25,524 nucleotides of DNA from Hypsibius dujardini (GCA_001579985.1 LRSR01011260.1:1-25524), one strand, 5' to 3'; shown: positions 8,974 to 19,821, counted from the stretch's first letter. The notes: generated from the letters alone by a model not told the origin. Translations and numbers: made by a program.

Positions 8974-10960
8974 TCAGCCCCTGCTGGTGGTCGAGGACGT
9001 CCCGTCGATCTTGAGGTCTTGGAAGATGTCACCACGATGGTGGAAACCTCTCGAGGCGTGCATCCGATGTGAGACGCTGATGGGTTCCGGCCATCCCGGA
9101 TCGCCCTGTGGAAGATAGCCAACGAAAAGCTGTACTCACTTCGCAACATAACAATGGAGCGAAGATTAATGTACAAGACACGACGGACAGTTACTACAGA
9201 TGGCAAAGCTAAATCAAACGACAGAGTGACGGACAGCTTATACAAACCGATTATTCAGACGAAAAATTTCGTACCGAGTAAATCACTGGTTTGCCGAATT
9301 TATGAGCCCAACCGCCGAAACGTTCCCATGTCTGCGAAAAAAAAAACATTAAACAGCCGCATCAACGTGACCGTGAGACCCGACAAGCTTGGACCATTTC
9401 GATTACGGCACAAAAACAGGTTAGATTTGAGGAGAAAAAGCACAAATACGTACGGATTCGTGGTATTTGATGTTATACCATATGCCCAGAACGACGAGGT
9501 AGGCCAGAATTCCGTTGGGTATAATCCTTCGGCCCAGGTAGGCGGTATGTGGGCCCTGAAAGTGAAAAGGAACAGATACGAACAGCCACTGAAAACTCAA
9601 ATCACGCCAACCAACCAATCTATCAAATCAACCGACCAACCAATCAATCGACCAACCAATCAATCGACCAACCCACCAATCAACCAAGTAATCAACCAAT
9701 CAACCCATCAATCGACCAACCAGCCAATCAATCAAATCAACTGACCAACCAATCAATCGACCAACCAATCAATCGACCAACCAACCAATCAACCAATTAG
9801 TCAACCAATCAACCAATCAATCGATCAATGGATAACATATGACAAAGCAGTGTTTAAATGCATTTCAATACATTTCAAAGGGCTCAAAAACAGGGTTTTG
9901 CTTTTAAATAACATATATTTATAATTTGTTTAAATTTATGAAAATAGAAATTGATACTAAATAGCGTATTTTTACTTAAGTCACTTAATTTGCCGTAAAT
10001 ATCAGAAAATTTTAATAAATTGTTATTTAAAAAAATTCAAAATCTGGCCTTTCCATAAATTAAGTTTGTATTTAAATAAAACTTGCAGGCGAATTTGTAC
10101 TAGTACCTATCTTCTTATTATTTTATTTACAATCAAACACATTAATTCTACAACACTACGACAAAGCAATGCAATCGGTTCCAAGTGAAAAACTGAAACA
10201 GCTAATCAATCAATCGACCGAAAACACAGCTGAATTAACAGATCGCAATAATGAGATATCTCGATCATTTGGTGCTGCGTTTTAGATCCACCGTATATTA
10301 TGACTGCAGTGAAGCACAGTGGCGTGCAGTCATAATATACGGGTGGGTCTAAAAAGCAGCACCAATTGGTCGCGACAGTGCAGCGCATCAATCAACTGAA
10401 CGGCCGCACGAGTAACTCTCCAGACCGTATATTATGACTGCAGTGAAGCACAGTGGCGTGCAGTCATAATATACGGATGAGTCTAAAAAGCAGCACCAAT
10501 TGGTCGCGACAGTGCAGCGCATCAATCAACTGAACGGCCACACGAGTAATTCTCCAGACGAGCAACAGACTGCCAGAATTACAGCCAAAGAGCACTTCTC
10601 CATGACCGCAACACTTACAACAATCGGTTGCAGTTTCTTATAAAACAGCCAATCCCAAGGGAGTCGGTAGAGGCGTTGAATCGGATTGAGGAGCTGTCGA
10701 TCTAGTTCCGGAATAAATTTCGGCTCGTCCGGCGCCAGCTCCTGATCCTTGCACCACTTCTCCCGCCTGCAAGGCAAACTCTACTTAAAAGAGCTCTTCT
10801 TGAACAAATCCGCATGCCAAAGTGGGACGCACCATGCTCGCTCCTCCATTGTCATCTCGGTGGCCAATCGCTCCCGTTCATTCATCATCTTCCCCTGGAC
10901 CATCATCGGCCGATCCCCGAAGTAGTTCTTATTCGGTCCCTTCCCTATGTATTCCGCCAT
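8974..10960 (-). CDS. NDUFB6: NADH dehydrogenase 1 beta subcomplex subunit 6 (complex I B17 subunit), complete, five exons
   Basis: Minus-strand exons in order: 10960-10833, 10766-10619, 9555-9454, 9331-9275, 9105-8974. All splice sites are GT/AG and phases agree (2, 0, 0, 0), giving 188 aa. The diagnostic stretch is REKWCKDQELAPDEP (about 44-58), matching the family's RRWLKDQELSPREP, followed by a YKKL segment. One membrane span (about 103-121, LAYLVVLGIWYNIKYH) is then followed by KYHES and a short matrix or intermembrane tail. In homologues this is an accessory subunit of the membrane arm of mitochondrial complex I. Human NDUFB6 is 128 aa; this one is longer at both ends, especially the last exon (43 residues after the GDPGWPEP motif). 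The N-terminus (MAEYIGKGPNKNYFGD) is plausible. The alternative, a longer isoform through the downstream ORF, is noted separately. Confidence 0.82.
9605..9832. repeat. AATC/CAAC-rich array in NDUFB6 intron 2
   Basis: Degenerate repetition of CAATCAATCGACCAAC and ACCAATCAACC words across about 230 bp of the 1,063-bp intron 9556-10618. It gives asparagine/glutamine/threonine-rich frames on the plus strand, which are artefacts. The remainder of that intron (9840-10200) is very AT-rich with nothing recognisable. Confidence 0.85.
10262..10372. mobile_element. Foldback element, arms of about 47 bp, NDUFB6 intron 2
   Basis: Left arm 10262-10308 and right arm 10325-10372 are near-perfect reverse complements around a 16-bp loop (shared core CCGTATATTATGACTGCA). 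It is consistent with a small hairpin transposon relic. Its inner hairpin and right arm are duplicated in the adjacent tandem repeat. Confidence 0.75.
10291..10558. repeat. 134-bp tandem duplication, two copies
   Basis: Units 10291-10424 and 10425-10558 are the same length and differ at only a few positions (for example GTGGG versus ATGAG after the hairpin, CGGCCG versus CGGCCA). Each unit contains the CCGTATATTATGACTGCA hairpin. The second copy ends about 60 bp before the exon 2 donor at 10618. Confidence 0.9.
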
Positions 10961-11414
10961 TTTTCAGGTGTGTGTGTGTGTCTGCAGAGTGGCACCTGAC
11001 GCCTGCCTGCTGGCTTCACCGCCTGCGAGGGAGAGGGGAAAAATAGGAATTAAGATTGACGCGAAATACGTTGAAAAAGTCAGTCTAATCGAGGCCAAAT
11101 GCGTGACGTGTAACAGCGAGAGCAAACAGCAGACTGATCCGTTTCAGGTCCTTCGCAATACATGGTGAAATTGAAGATTGTTGTTTCTATTCTATATGAC
11201 GGTTTGAATAACACACGGCATGCGAGTAAATTTTCGCTTACCCCTTCCAGAAAAAAGACCAAGACAATTTGAGAAGATGTTTCAAATTTGAGAATATCCG
11301 CTGTCCAACCAGCAAACGGGAAAAATTTCGTAAGCAGGCTACTCGTGGTGTGAAAACGAAAACCCAAACAAACCACAAAATTAGGGATCCTTGTTACAAA
11401 ATTCGGTGGTAGTG

Positions 11415-11655
11415 GCAACCGTTACGGTTACCGCTTTTCAGTAACACAGCGTGGTAGTAGTAGGTGGCATTACCACCGCGTTTCCATTACCGTAATGCCG
11501 CGTTAGCTTCGCGCACCTATAGCACCGCCCCAGGTGATTTTCCCCCCCACGCCGTGTGTTATTGCCCGGGCAGTATATACTGAAAATGCTGTGTTTGTTG
11601 CGCGAAGCTAACGCGGCAGTACAGTACTGTCACGGTTGCCGTTACGTTAAGTTAC
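11415..11655. repeat. Imperfect inverted repeat with a perfect 19-bp core
   Basis: GCCGCGTTAGCTTCGCGCA at 11497-11515 is exactly reverse-complemented at 11599-11617. GGCAACCGT near 11414 is mirrored by ACGGTTGCC near 11632. The rest of the arms match only weakly, so this looks like an old foldback element. Confidence 0.6.
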
Positions 11656-12042
11656 AGGCGCTGATTTTATTTTCGCTTTGGATTTTGTCTGTTTTCAAAG
11701 ATTATTATTTTCTTTATGGTTTGACGTCGGGTTGTTGATTTAATTTGCCTCTCAGGTACGGGTTATCCAGATATATATTTTAAAATTTCACAGCAGTAAG
11801 GAAGAGAGCACTGTGATGAGCAATTGGAAAATGAAATGACGCCGCGTTCTCTGCTGTGCGGAGAACGTCGCTCACCGTAAAGCATGATTTTCTCTAATCT
11901 TCTCTCTGACGTGCAATCGCTTAATTTTGAAATTATGAAAATGGCTGGGGATTCGCCGCATTATTTATCAATATTTATTTTACTTCACAGACTTGGAGAT
12001 GTCCGAATTTCTACACGAATGCCGAATGCCGAAATTCTTCAG

Positions 12043-12125
12043 GTATCCTCCATGTATATTCAATCGATTGATTGATTGATTGGTGATTAACTATAAGTTA
12101 AGTGTATCCTCCATGTATATTCAAT
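12043..12125. repeat. Direct repeat of GTATCCTCCATGTATATTCA, 61-bp step
   Basis: The word GTATCCTCCATGTATATTCA occurs at 12043 and again at 12104, each followed by a GATT-type run. It is a simple local duplication with nothing coding. Confidence 0.75.
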
Positions 12126-12609
12126 TGGTTGATTGGTTGATTGATTGATCGATGATTGATCGATGATTAGGGTCTGTTCGGAGCCAATCCATAACAAAAC
12201 AATCCATAACCGGAGTCTTATCCTTATAAGTTCTTATCCTTAACTAAAAGTTAAGTTAGCGTTAACGTGTGGCGCTTGATTTGTGTGTTCGGCGACCAAC
12301 CATACCAAAACATTAAATTATCAGCTGATAATACACATAATTCCTCACCTAAATATTTTTTTAATCAATACCTCTCGACGTTCTCTATCGATCGGCTGTC
12401 GCGAAATTCCAAAATTTCACCGCTTTCGCCTAATTTTTTATCGTTTTATCGCTCCTCTCAAATGTGTCGATTGATTGATTGATTGATTTATCGTCGTTTT
12501 TTCGCTGAATTTTCAGCTTCAATTTTCTTTTCTTTCGGGTTTCATCTCTTGTTATTATTCACGCAGAAATCTCAAGGAAACTTTACCGCGATTGGAATTT
12601 TACTAAGAT

Positions 12610-12615
12610 TTTATT
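12610..12615 (-). terminator. Possible poly(A) signal for the NOX5-like gene
   Basis: AATAAA on the minus strand, about 296 bp downstream of the NOX5 stop at 12911-12913. Position and strand suit a 3' end, but no transcript evidence is available. Confidence 0.35.
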
Positions 12616-12910
12616 CGTGCCGTTTTGGTACCGGGATTCTGCAGAACGGGACTTCTACCAAGACCGAAATTAATTCCTCCACTTCCACTTTCTGCATAAA
12701 CTGACTTGCAATGTTCGTGCAAGTATCGAAGTGTTAAACGTTTCAGAAAAAAGTTAATGCATTCGCTTGCACGGGTAAGAAGAACAAGTGCAATATCACA
12801 AATAAGATTAAAAAAGATCTGACCGGAAAAAGTGCTGTTTAAAAAACGGGGCTTACGAGCATTAAAGGGCGAAAAGGGTCCGCAAAAAAAGCGGAATAAA
12901 AAACACAGAC

Positions 12911-15900
12911 TCAAAAGGATTCTTTGGAGAACTCAAAGTCAAACTCTCCACAGTGGCGACGGACCACTCCGGCCAGCACCGGCGGTCCGCAGTAGAAGAC
13001 GGAAACACGGCCACGCTTGTTTCGATTGATGTTCTCAAAGATCTAAGACAGGAAATACGATTACATACAGTCGTCTTAAGGAACAAACTAACAAAGGGAC
13101 ACGCAGGCAAGTCGACAAACCGACACAGACTGAGAACCCCGATAAACAAATGGGCAGACAGAGACAAGACAGGGAGCTGAGACAATCATGAATCCAAACA
13201 GTCAGATAAACAGGAAACACAGACAAACAGACAGGAACACATACAGACAAACAGACAGGAAACACAGACAGACAGACAGACAAACAGACAGGAAACACAG
13301 ACAAACAGATAAACAGACAGGAATACAGACAAACATGCAGAAAGACAGGAGGGCACAGTTGGGTAACCGAACAAATGCCCAGACAAACAGACAAGCCGAT
13401 CTGGGAAATAGACAGTCAGGCAAATAGACAAACAGGAAGAAGGACAGCCAGAAAAACAGATAGGTAAACAGACAGAGAAGTAATCAGACGGCACATACAT
13501 TCTGCCAATTCGGTCGCCCAGGGATAGCGCGCGAGCGAATTCCCGTGATCAAGTCGCGGTTGTGTTTCTCGTAGAAGACGTCCAGAGCGGTGGTCAAGGC
13601 AAAGGCATACAAGTCGGCCATGCGCGTGGCAGAGGTGACGTAAATCTGAATGTCGATCAGTTTGTCTAAATCATTCTCCAGCGACTGTTCGGCGTCCAGC
13701 TGCTCGAGCAGTTCGACAAACCACTCGATGCTGCGCTGATTCGGCACGACCCAGATGAAATTCACCTGAAAAACCTAAAAATAGTTAGACAATATTTGGT
13801 GGTAAAAATGAGGCACAGTAGCAACTGCACAAACAACGAACAGAAAGGCCAGCAAAATGGTACTCAGACACACAGGCAGTCAAAACCGTAAACATTCCAA
13901 GTCAAATATCCGCCCGGTCGACAAACCGACCGTTCCAATTAACGGAGACAACTTGAATTCAACAATTGAGGGCAAACAACCGGACCTTACGAGAGACACT
14001 GAGATATCTTTCTGCTTATCAATCTATTCCTTTCTCTCTGTCTGTCTATCTATCGCATTTGTCTGTGTCTCTCTGTCTGTTTTCCTGTCTGTCTGTTGAT
14101 CTATCTGACTGACTGTCTATCGCATTTGTCTGTATCTGTCTGTCTAATTTGTCTGCCTGTCTGAATAAAAACTCAAAGAGAAATTCTTCACCTTCTTCAG
14201 ATGCGCAGATTGTCCCATAGCCCTGTGAGGACTCCATTCGTGGGCGCATTCCGGACAGACCGCCTTGTCAGCTCGGTGGCGGTACATGATGCTTTGGAGG
14301 ATTGAGGCAAACGGCGTCACACCGATGCCCGCACAGATCAAGACCGCATGTTCAGCCATGAAGATCTGTCCGGAAGGCGTTCCGTAAGGTCCATCCACAT
14401 AAATCTATATAATCAAAAGCACGGTCCAACACAGCAGGAAATTTCGTGATGGTGACAGGATATGACTAATTAGCCGAACATATACTGTACCGGCACATGG
14501 AGAGATCGCACCGGCTGTCCGCGAACCGATGCTCGCTTCTTGTACATCACCGAGGGCTGCTGATGACTGGCCGCGAACAGGCGCATCGGAACCGCTTGCC
14601 CGTCCGTCTTCACGCCTCCGCAGTTGCGCTCGTGGTTCTTGAAGTACTGATGCAAGCGTCGGGTCCACTGTCCCATGCAGCGGATGTGCAGCGTCACCTC
14701 GTCTACAGTCAAGAAAGACAATTTCACTGCAAGTTATCGTATCATACTGGACATGTGAAGAGATGCGAGATGGATGGATAGACACAAAAAGAGATTTACT
14801 CGCAGACAGACAGAAACAGACAAACACAGAACAGACAGACAAATAGACAGACAGACATACAGACAGACATACAGACAGGGAGATAAGAGGTAAAGGGATT
14901 ATTTGCAGATGGACAGACAGACGAACACCAAAAGGTTGCAAAAATAATCGCCCGGCGAAGAGACTCCATTCAAGTTAGCAGATAGGGCTCATACCTTGGT
15001 TTTCTGGGCAACTGCTGAGAGTAAACGGATGCCATTCAAACCACGCGATATTTGGAATGTTGATGAAGATGTAGTCTCCCGGGTTGAAGTTGAAACAAGG
15101 TGGATGGTTCATGGTAAGCTGGGTGACCTGTGCGAGTGTGAGACAGTAAGAGAACTATATTCACAGGCCCCACAACCGCAGCGGGAACAGAAGTTGGCGA
15201 CTTGGATGAGACAAACCCCGGATTGCCACAAAACCACGTCCTTGATGTAGAACTCCCCTCCGATCAATTGTCGCACACAACGAGTCATACTGATCTTTTC
15301 CAAAATGTAAATCGTTCCGGGAACTATGATGAACTTCCAGAACTTGTCGCTGTGCAGGATCAGCAGGATCATGAAGGGGATGTAGAGCAGGTGAGTGAAG
15401 AAGAAAATCTGCAAGGAAGAAAGAACAGATGAGGCAAACCTGAAGCCTGCCTGACTACCTAAGCCTGAAGCCTGCCTGACTGCCTAAGCCTGAAGCCTGC
15501 CTGACTACCTGAAGCATGCCCGACTACCTAAGCCTGAAGCCTGCCTGACTACCTGAAGCCTGCCTGACTGCCTAAGCCTGAAGCCTGCCTGACTGCCTAA
15601 GCCTGAAGCCTGCCTGACTGCCTAAGCCTGAAGCCTGCCTGACTGCCTAAGCCTGCCTGACTGCTTGAAGCTTGAAGCAAACTAAAAAAACCTCGTCAGT
15701 CGAACAAACCTCGAACAATCCCGATCGCCGAACAACCGCCAGTGAGCAAAAGAAGATGATGACATAGGCAATGATGATGGGCCATCCGGTAATAGACGTG
15801 ATATGAGCCCCAGAAATCCAACCAATGTCATTCTTCGTGGAAAATAGAAAATCTGTGTAGGTCAGATTTCCGACTCGCTCTTCCTCCAAGCAATCTGCAA

Positions 15901-18900
15901 AGAACAAAAAACCATCAATTGAAATAGACTTAACGTTCACTGTGCTAATAGATGAGATACTGTATGTCAAAACTGGACGTTCGCAAAATGTTTTCCGATA
16001 AAAAAATGATAACCGTCTGTTTTCATATGTTCCAGGAAAAAAATGTTTGTCTTTAACGATCGGCTATGATCTAGCCGTTAAATACTGTAACCTACGGAAA
16101 TGCAGCATATGCATGACGAAATGGCCCAATGTGCAGACGCCCACCACGTAGCCGATGACCTTGTGCGCGTAGATGGCCACATCCACCGGTAGATACGGTC
16201 CCAGGCGGGTATTGCGGAGGAGAGTCAGGGTGCGACGGAGCATGAAAACCACCAACAGCATGCAGTTCCAGTTCAGGTTCATGCCGAATCCGTGCGCGAC
16301 AGCGTAGTACGGCAGACAGTTCTCGGTACTGATTACATCTAGATAGAACAGTGAGACCTGCACTCCATCACTCTAGACCCATGGACAGACAGACTGACTG
16401 ACAGACTGACAGACAGACAGACAGGCAGGTAGACAGACAAACAGAGAGGCAGGTAGACAGACAGACATACAGACAGGCAGGCAGGTAGACAGACAGATAG
16501 ACAAACAGACAGACAGACAGACAGGCAGGTAGACAGACAGATAGACAAACAGACAGACAGACAGACAGACAGGCAGGTAGACAGACAGACAGACAGAAAA
16601 ACAGACAGGCAGGCAGGTAGACAGACAGACATACAGGCAGGCAGGTAGACAGACAGATAGCCAAACAGACAGACAGACGCGGAACGAAGAAAGTAACTAA
16701 TACTCACGGTTTTCGTACACCGCCCACAGCGAGCCGTAAAGATAGAAAGCGATGAGGGAGATGGCGTAGATGACGGACCAAGCGAACTCCGTGGGGTTGT
16801 GCTTGATGTAATTGGGAGTGAGGAAATACGGAGGGCAGAGCTTGGATTGTCGCTTTTTCCGCGTCATCGACGGACCTTTGGCTTCTGGGGGTCGCAGAAA
16901 GCGAGATGCCCTGTAAATCGCATGTGAAAACTTCAGACGGTCCAAGTTTCAGTCAATTAAACGCAATTCTCGGTGGTTACTACGTGGTTTATTTATCGCT
17001 TAGGTCTAAATAGCTTTCTTTGCGTTCAAAACCTACGAAATCTGAAGGGTGCCAATCCATTCCGGGGACTTTTCCAGCATCGTCTTTAGTTCGTCGAATG
17101 AAACCACGCCGTCCTGGTTCGAGTCGACAGCCTCAAACAGCATCCGAGTCATGTAATCGATCTGCTGCGGTCCGATGGCGAGGGCGTTGTCGTCGATGGC
17201 GGACGATAGGACGGCGCTGAATTCTTGCGTATCAATGGCACCGTTTCCTATGCAATAGAACAGTCAAAATCCCAAGTTATTTGCAGGGAAGACAACTAAC
17301 AGCAAAAAGTTAAATACGCGGCAATGGAAGACTGAAAGACGGGCAGATAGACAAAGAGAAAGCAGAGACGCACAGGCAAATAGACAGAGACGAGGCATAT
17401 AGGCAGACAGACAGGAAGACAGACAAACAGGAAGACGGATGGACAGGAAGACAGACAAACAGGAAGACAGACAAACAGGCAGACGGATGGACAAACAGGC
17501 AGACGGATGGACAAACAGGCAGACGGATGGACAGACGGACAGACAGACAGACAGATGGACAGACAGATGGACAGACAGATGGACAGACAGACAGAGAGAC
17601 AGACAGATAGACAGATAGCCAGACACAAACAGGAGGACAAACAGACAGACAATGATATCTTACCGTCAACGTCGTACATGTCGAAAATTAGCTTCAATTT
17701 CTGACAGGCGCACGATCTCGTCAACATTGACAGCTGCGACAACAGCTCCCCGACGGTCACGTATCCGACGCGGTGGATATCAAAGATGGCGAAAAGTCGC
17801 TCTCCGTAAAAGGCCTATAGAAAAAAAAGGTCAAATACATCTCATTTCTTAAGCACCAGTGGGAAAACTTGGCCCCCAATTACAAGCAACTTCACATCGA
17901 GTTCTTACGTGTTCAATCTCCAGAATCTTTTTGAACATCACCAGATCAACGTGAGCTTCCTTGGCCATTCCGCCCATCCGCACCTCGATCCACTTAAGCC
18001 ATTGCTGATCCTCGGCTGTGCTGCAAAAGCAGATTCAAAAACCATACAACTCATCAAGGTTCAACGAAAAGTCAAAGTGGCACATCGCGGCTTTTTATCA
18101 AACTAATCGATTAATCAATCAATCAATCAATCAGTTAATCAAATCAATCGATCAATCAATTGTATTAATCAGTAAATCAAAGAATCAAGCGATAGGTTAT
18201 ATTACATCGTATCACTGTGTTCCATTTCTAAGCAGCAGACGAAAACGAAGATTCATATTCACCACTATTATTGTCCACCAGCCATTATCTGTTGGCCAAT
18301 CAAACCATTTTCCCATCCTGATCCTTCCTTCACTCACTTTTGCGGATTATGCTTGTGGGGTCCCCCCTCGGAGGAGGGTTGCAGCGAGGCGGAATCCACC
18401 TTGTGGACGTACATCAAGTGCTGACTCCGCAGCAGCTGGCGTCCCGGGACCTGAAGGAAATCTTGATCGACCTTCTCCACATCCTGCTCGTCATGCTTGG
18501 GCTCTGCAAAGTAGAAAGGTCTGAATGAAATGGCGCAAGTAGAAAAGTCTAAATGAAATGGCGCAAGTAGAAACCAATCACTTACGCAAGGTTGTACCAT
18601 TACACAATAACACCGTTTTTATAAGCAGCGCCGCATTTCGCGAAAAACTCAGACAATCTAAAAGTAGCTCTTCAAATCGATCCAAAATTTGCATTCTAAT
18701 GTAAAAATAATTTTTGAAATAAAAATAAATAAATGTACCATGTGTCAATTCAAAGGGCTCTACAAAAGGGACCATGAAGAAAAAGGCGCAAATAGAAATG
18801 AATCACTTTGGCAAGGCAGGACTAGTAAACAGTAACACGCTTTTCACGAAAAGTGCCACATACTCCAGAAAACTCTGGAAGTCTACATTCAACTCCTTAA

Positions 18901-19178
18901 AACGATTCGCCACTTGTAATTCACTAGCCAAATAATTTTATAAACCAAAACAAATATTCGTGAGCATTCAAAGTAAACCGGAAGAGCTTTATTGAAAGAA
19001 TGCTGATCACCATTAAAAAGCACCATTAAGGCGGTCGCTTGATTGATCGCTTGATTGATTTATTAAATTGATCTGCAACGGGATTATTCACATAAAAATG
19101 GCCACGAAAGCGGACAGCCAAGAAACGCCTACCATACTTACTCCATCGTTTGCTGAGATTCTTGATGATCCGCGACAT
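12911..19178 (-). CDS. NOX5: Calcium-regulated NADPH oxidase, NOX5 type, complete, fourteen exons
   Basis: Minus-strand exons: 19178-19142, 18503-18338, 18020-17909, 17814-17664, 17247-17037, 16910-16708, 16338-16096, 15894-15710, 15408-15217, 15127-14995, 14702-14491, 14404-14192, 13765-13499, 13042-12911. Every phase agrees, giving 818 aa. After about 65 N-terminal residues come four EF-hand-like units: EDQQWLKWIE (degenerate), FDIHRVGYVTVGEL (degenerate), and canonical loops D153-E164 and D197-E208. The six-span ferric-reductase domain has the heme ligands H352/H366 (13 residues between) and H442/H455 (12 between), the NOX pattern. FAD binding is marked by HPFTLSS (H533), NADPH binding by GPYGTP (620), CAGIGVTPF (639) and FYCGPP (791); it ends in the typical terminal Phe. 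The enzyme moves electrons from NADPH across the membrane to make superoxide and is calcium-activated in homologues. The start is chosen because the 12-residue first exon has a perfect GTAAGT donor. Its introns are full of GACA repeats. Confidence 0.93.
13195..13480. repeat. Degenerate (GACA)n array, last NOX5 intron
   Basis: ACAGACAAACAGACAGGAAACACAG-type words fill most of the intron 13043-13498 on the plus strand. It ends about 15 bp from the donor of the penultimate exon. The Cys/Leu/Val-rich frames across it are artefacts. Confidence 0.85.
14030..14165. repeat. Degenerate (GTCT)n array, NOX5 intron 13766-14191
   Basis: CTGTCTGTCTATC-type words on the plus strand, opposite in orientation to the neighbouring GACA arrays. 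The word CTATCGCATTTGTCTGT occurs twice (from about 14048 and 14116), suggesting a local duplication. Confidence 0.8.
14795..14920. repeat. Degenerate (GACA)n array, NOX5 intron 14703-14994
   Basis: AGACAGACATACAGACAG-type words on the plus strand within a 292-bp intron, breaking down toward both ends. Confidence 0.8.
15442..15665. repeat. 25-bp minisatellite, NOX5 intron 15409-15709
   Basis: About nine copies of a unit close to GCCTGAAGCCTGCCTGACTR followed by CCTAA. Some copies are shortened to 19 bp, and there are A/G variants at one site. The array fills most of the 301-bp intron. There are no variable spacers between units, so it is a plain tandem repeat. Confidence 0.9.
16380..16676. 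repeat. Dense (GACA)n array, NOX5 intron 16339-16707
   Basis: About 300 bp of GACAGACAGACAGGCAGGTA-type units fill nearly all of a 369-bp intron. A higher-order step is visible: GGCAGGTAGACAGACAGATA recurs several times. It ends about 32 bp from the donor at 16707 and begins about 40 bp from the acceptor. Confidence 0.9.
17395..17655. repeat. (GACA/GACG)n array, NOX5 intron 17248-17663
   Basis: GACAGACAAACAGGAAGACA, ACAAACAGGCAGACGGATGG and GGACAGACAGAT sub-families follow one another, so the array has at least three homogenised blocks. It lies in the intron that interrupts the third EF-hand loop (codon Gly156). Confidence 0.88.
18105..18190. repeat. AATC/CAAT array, NOX5 intron 2
   Basis: Repeated ATCAATCAATCAATCAGTTA-type words in the intron 18021-18337. 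Apart from this the intron shows nothing recognisable. Confidence 0.75.
18515..18925. repeat. Diverged duplication in NOX5 intron 1
   Basis: A 27- to 28-bp word (TGAAATGGCGCAAGTAGAAA with its flank) is repeated in tandem at about 18525 and 18553. A diverged longer copy (GGCGCAAATAGAAATGAATC, then GGCAAGG, then AACAGTAACACGCTTTT) recurs from about 18786. The intron 18504-19141 otherwise holds AT-rich DNA and one GATT run near 19037. Confidence 0.55.
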
Positions 19179-19821
19179 CCTAGCCGGTGGATGGGTAGAT
19201 GGCGGCCACCCTCGGGGAGAGTCGGGAAGAGTCGCTGGGGTGCTTTAATGGTGAGAAGAACTGGCCGACAAAAATAGCGCCCCAATAATTTACACTTCTC
19301 CACCTGCGTGTGCGCTCTCTCTGGCGCGCGGAAGGAGGTTAATGCCTTTCGGAGAATTTGAATAGGCTCATAGAAAGTTTGCTCGCCAGACAGAGGGGAG
19401 GACAATATTAATGTGTGCAGAGTGAGTTGCAGTTTTAACTTTTGTTCAGCTCGGCCATCGTCCTGCTGCAGTCAGTATGAGTAGTGCATACTCATACTTT
19501 AGTGGGCATGAAAAACAGCTGTTGCTTGCTGCATTCAATCCAGTTCCATTGGAAATGGATGGAAGTGGAGTTGGTCTATTGTGAAAGGCGCCAATCCGGA
19601 CGGACCGGTCAGTCACTCACCCCCGTTTTTCTGTGTGTGTTTTCTGTGTGTTTTTTTTATATTTCCGTCACTCAGAGTCAAAGGTCAGAATATACTAGTA
19701 TACTTTGACAAATGACAAGCGTTCCTTATTACAGTATTTACACTTGATGGCTCTGCGGTTTCTGCACATGTATTTGCTCATTTCTATTGATTCAACGGGA
19801 AGTCAATCAAAGATTGATTCA

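Larger units (their letters stand above)
10961..12910. other. Spacer between the NDUFB6 start and the NOX5 stop
   Basis: No exon recognised on either strand. It contains the NDUFB6 5' region with a short GT run (10968-10981), an imperfect foldback (about 11415-11655), a 61-bp-step direct repeat (from 12043), GATT runs near 12064, 12128 and 12465, and the NOX5 3' UTR with a possible poly(A) signal. Confidence 0.6.

Noticed and set aside
15442-15665. CRISPR-like regular repeats of about 25 bp
   Set aside because: The units abut without unique spacers and lie in an animal intron, so this is a minisatellite.
13035-17760. Long Cys/Leu/Val/Ser-rich frames (CLSVCLSVCLS type) in several places on the minus strand
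   Set aside because: They are translations of GACA/GTCT microsatellites lying inside NOX5 introns, bounded by the NOX5 splice sites. The same peptide pattern appears at unrelated arrays.
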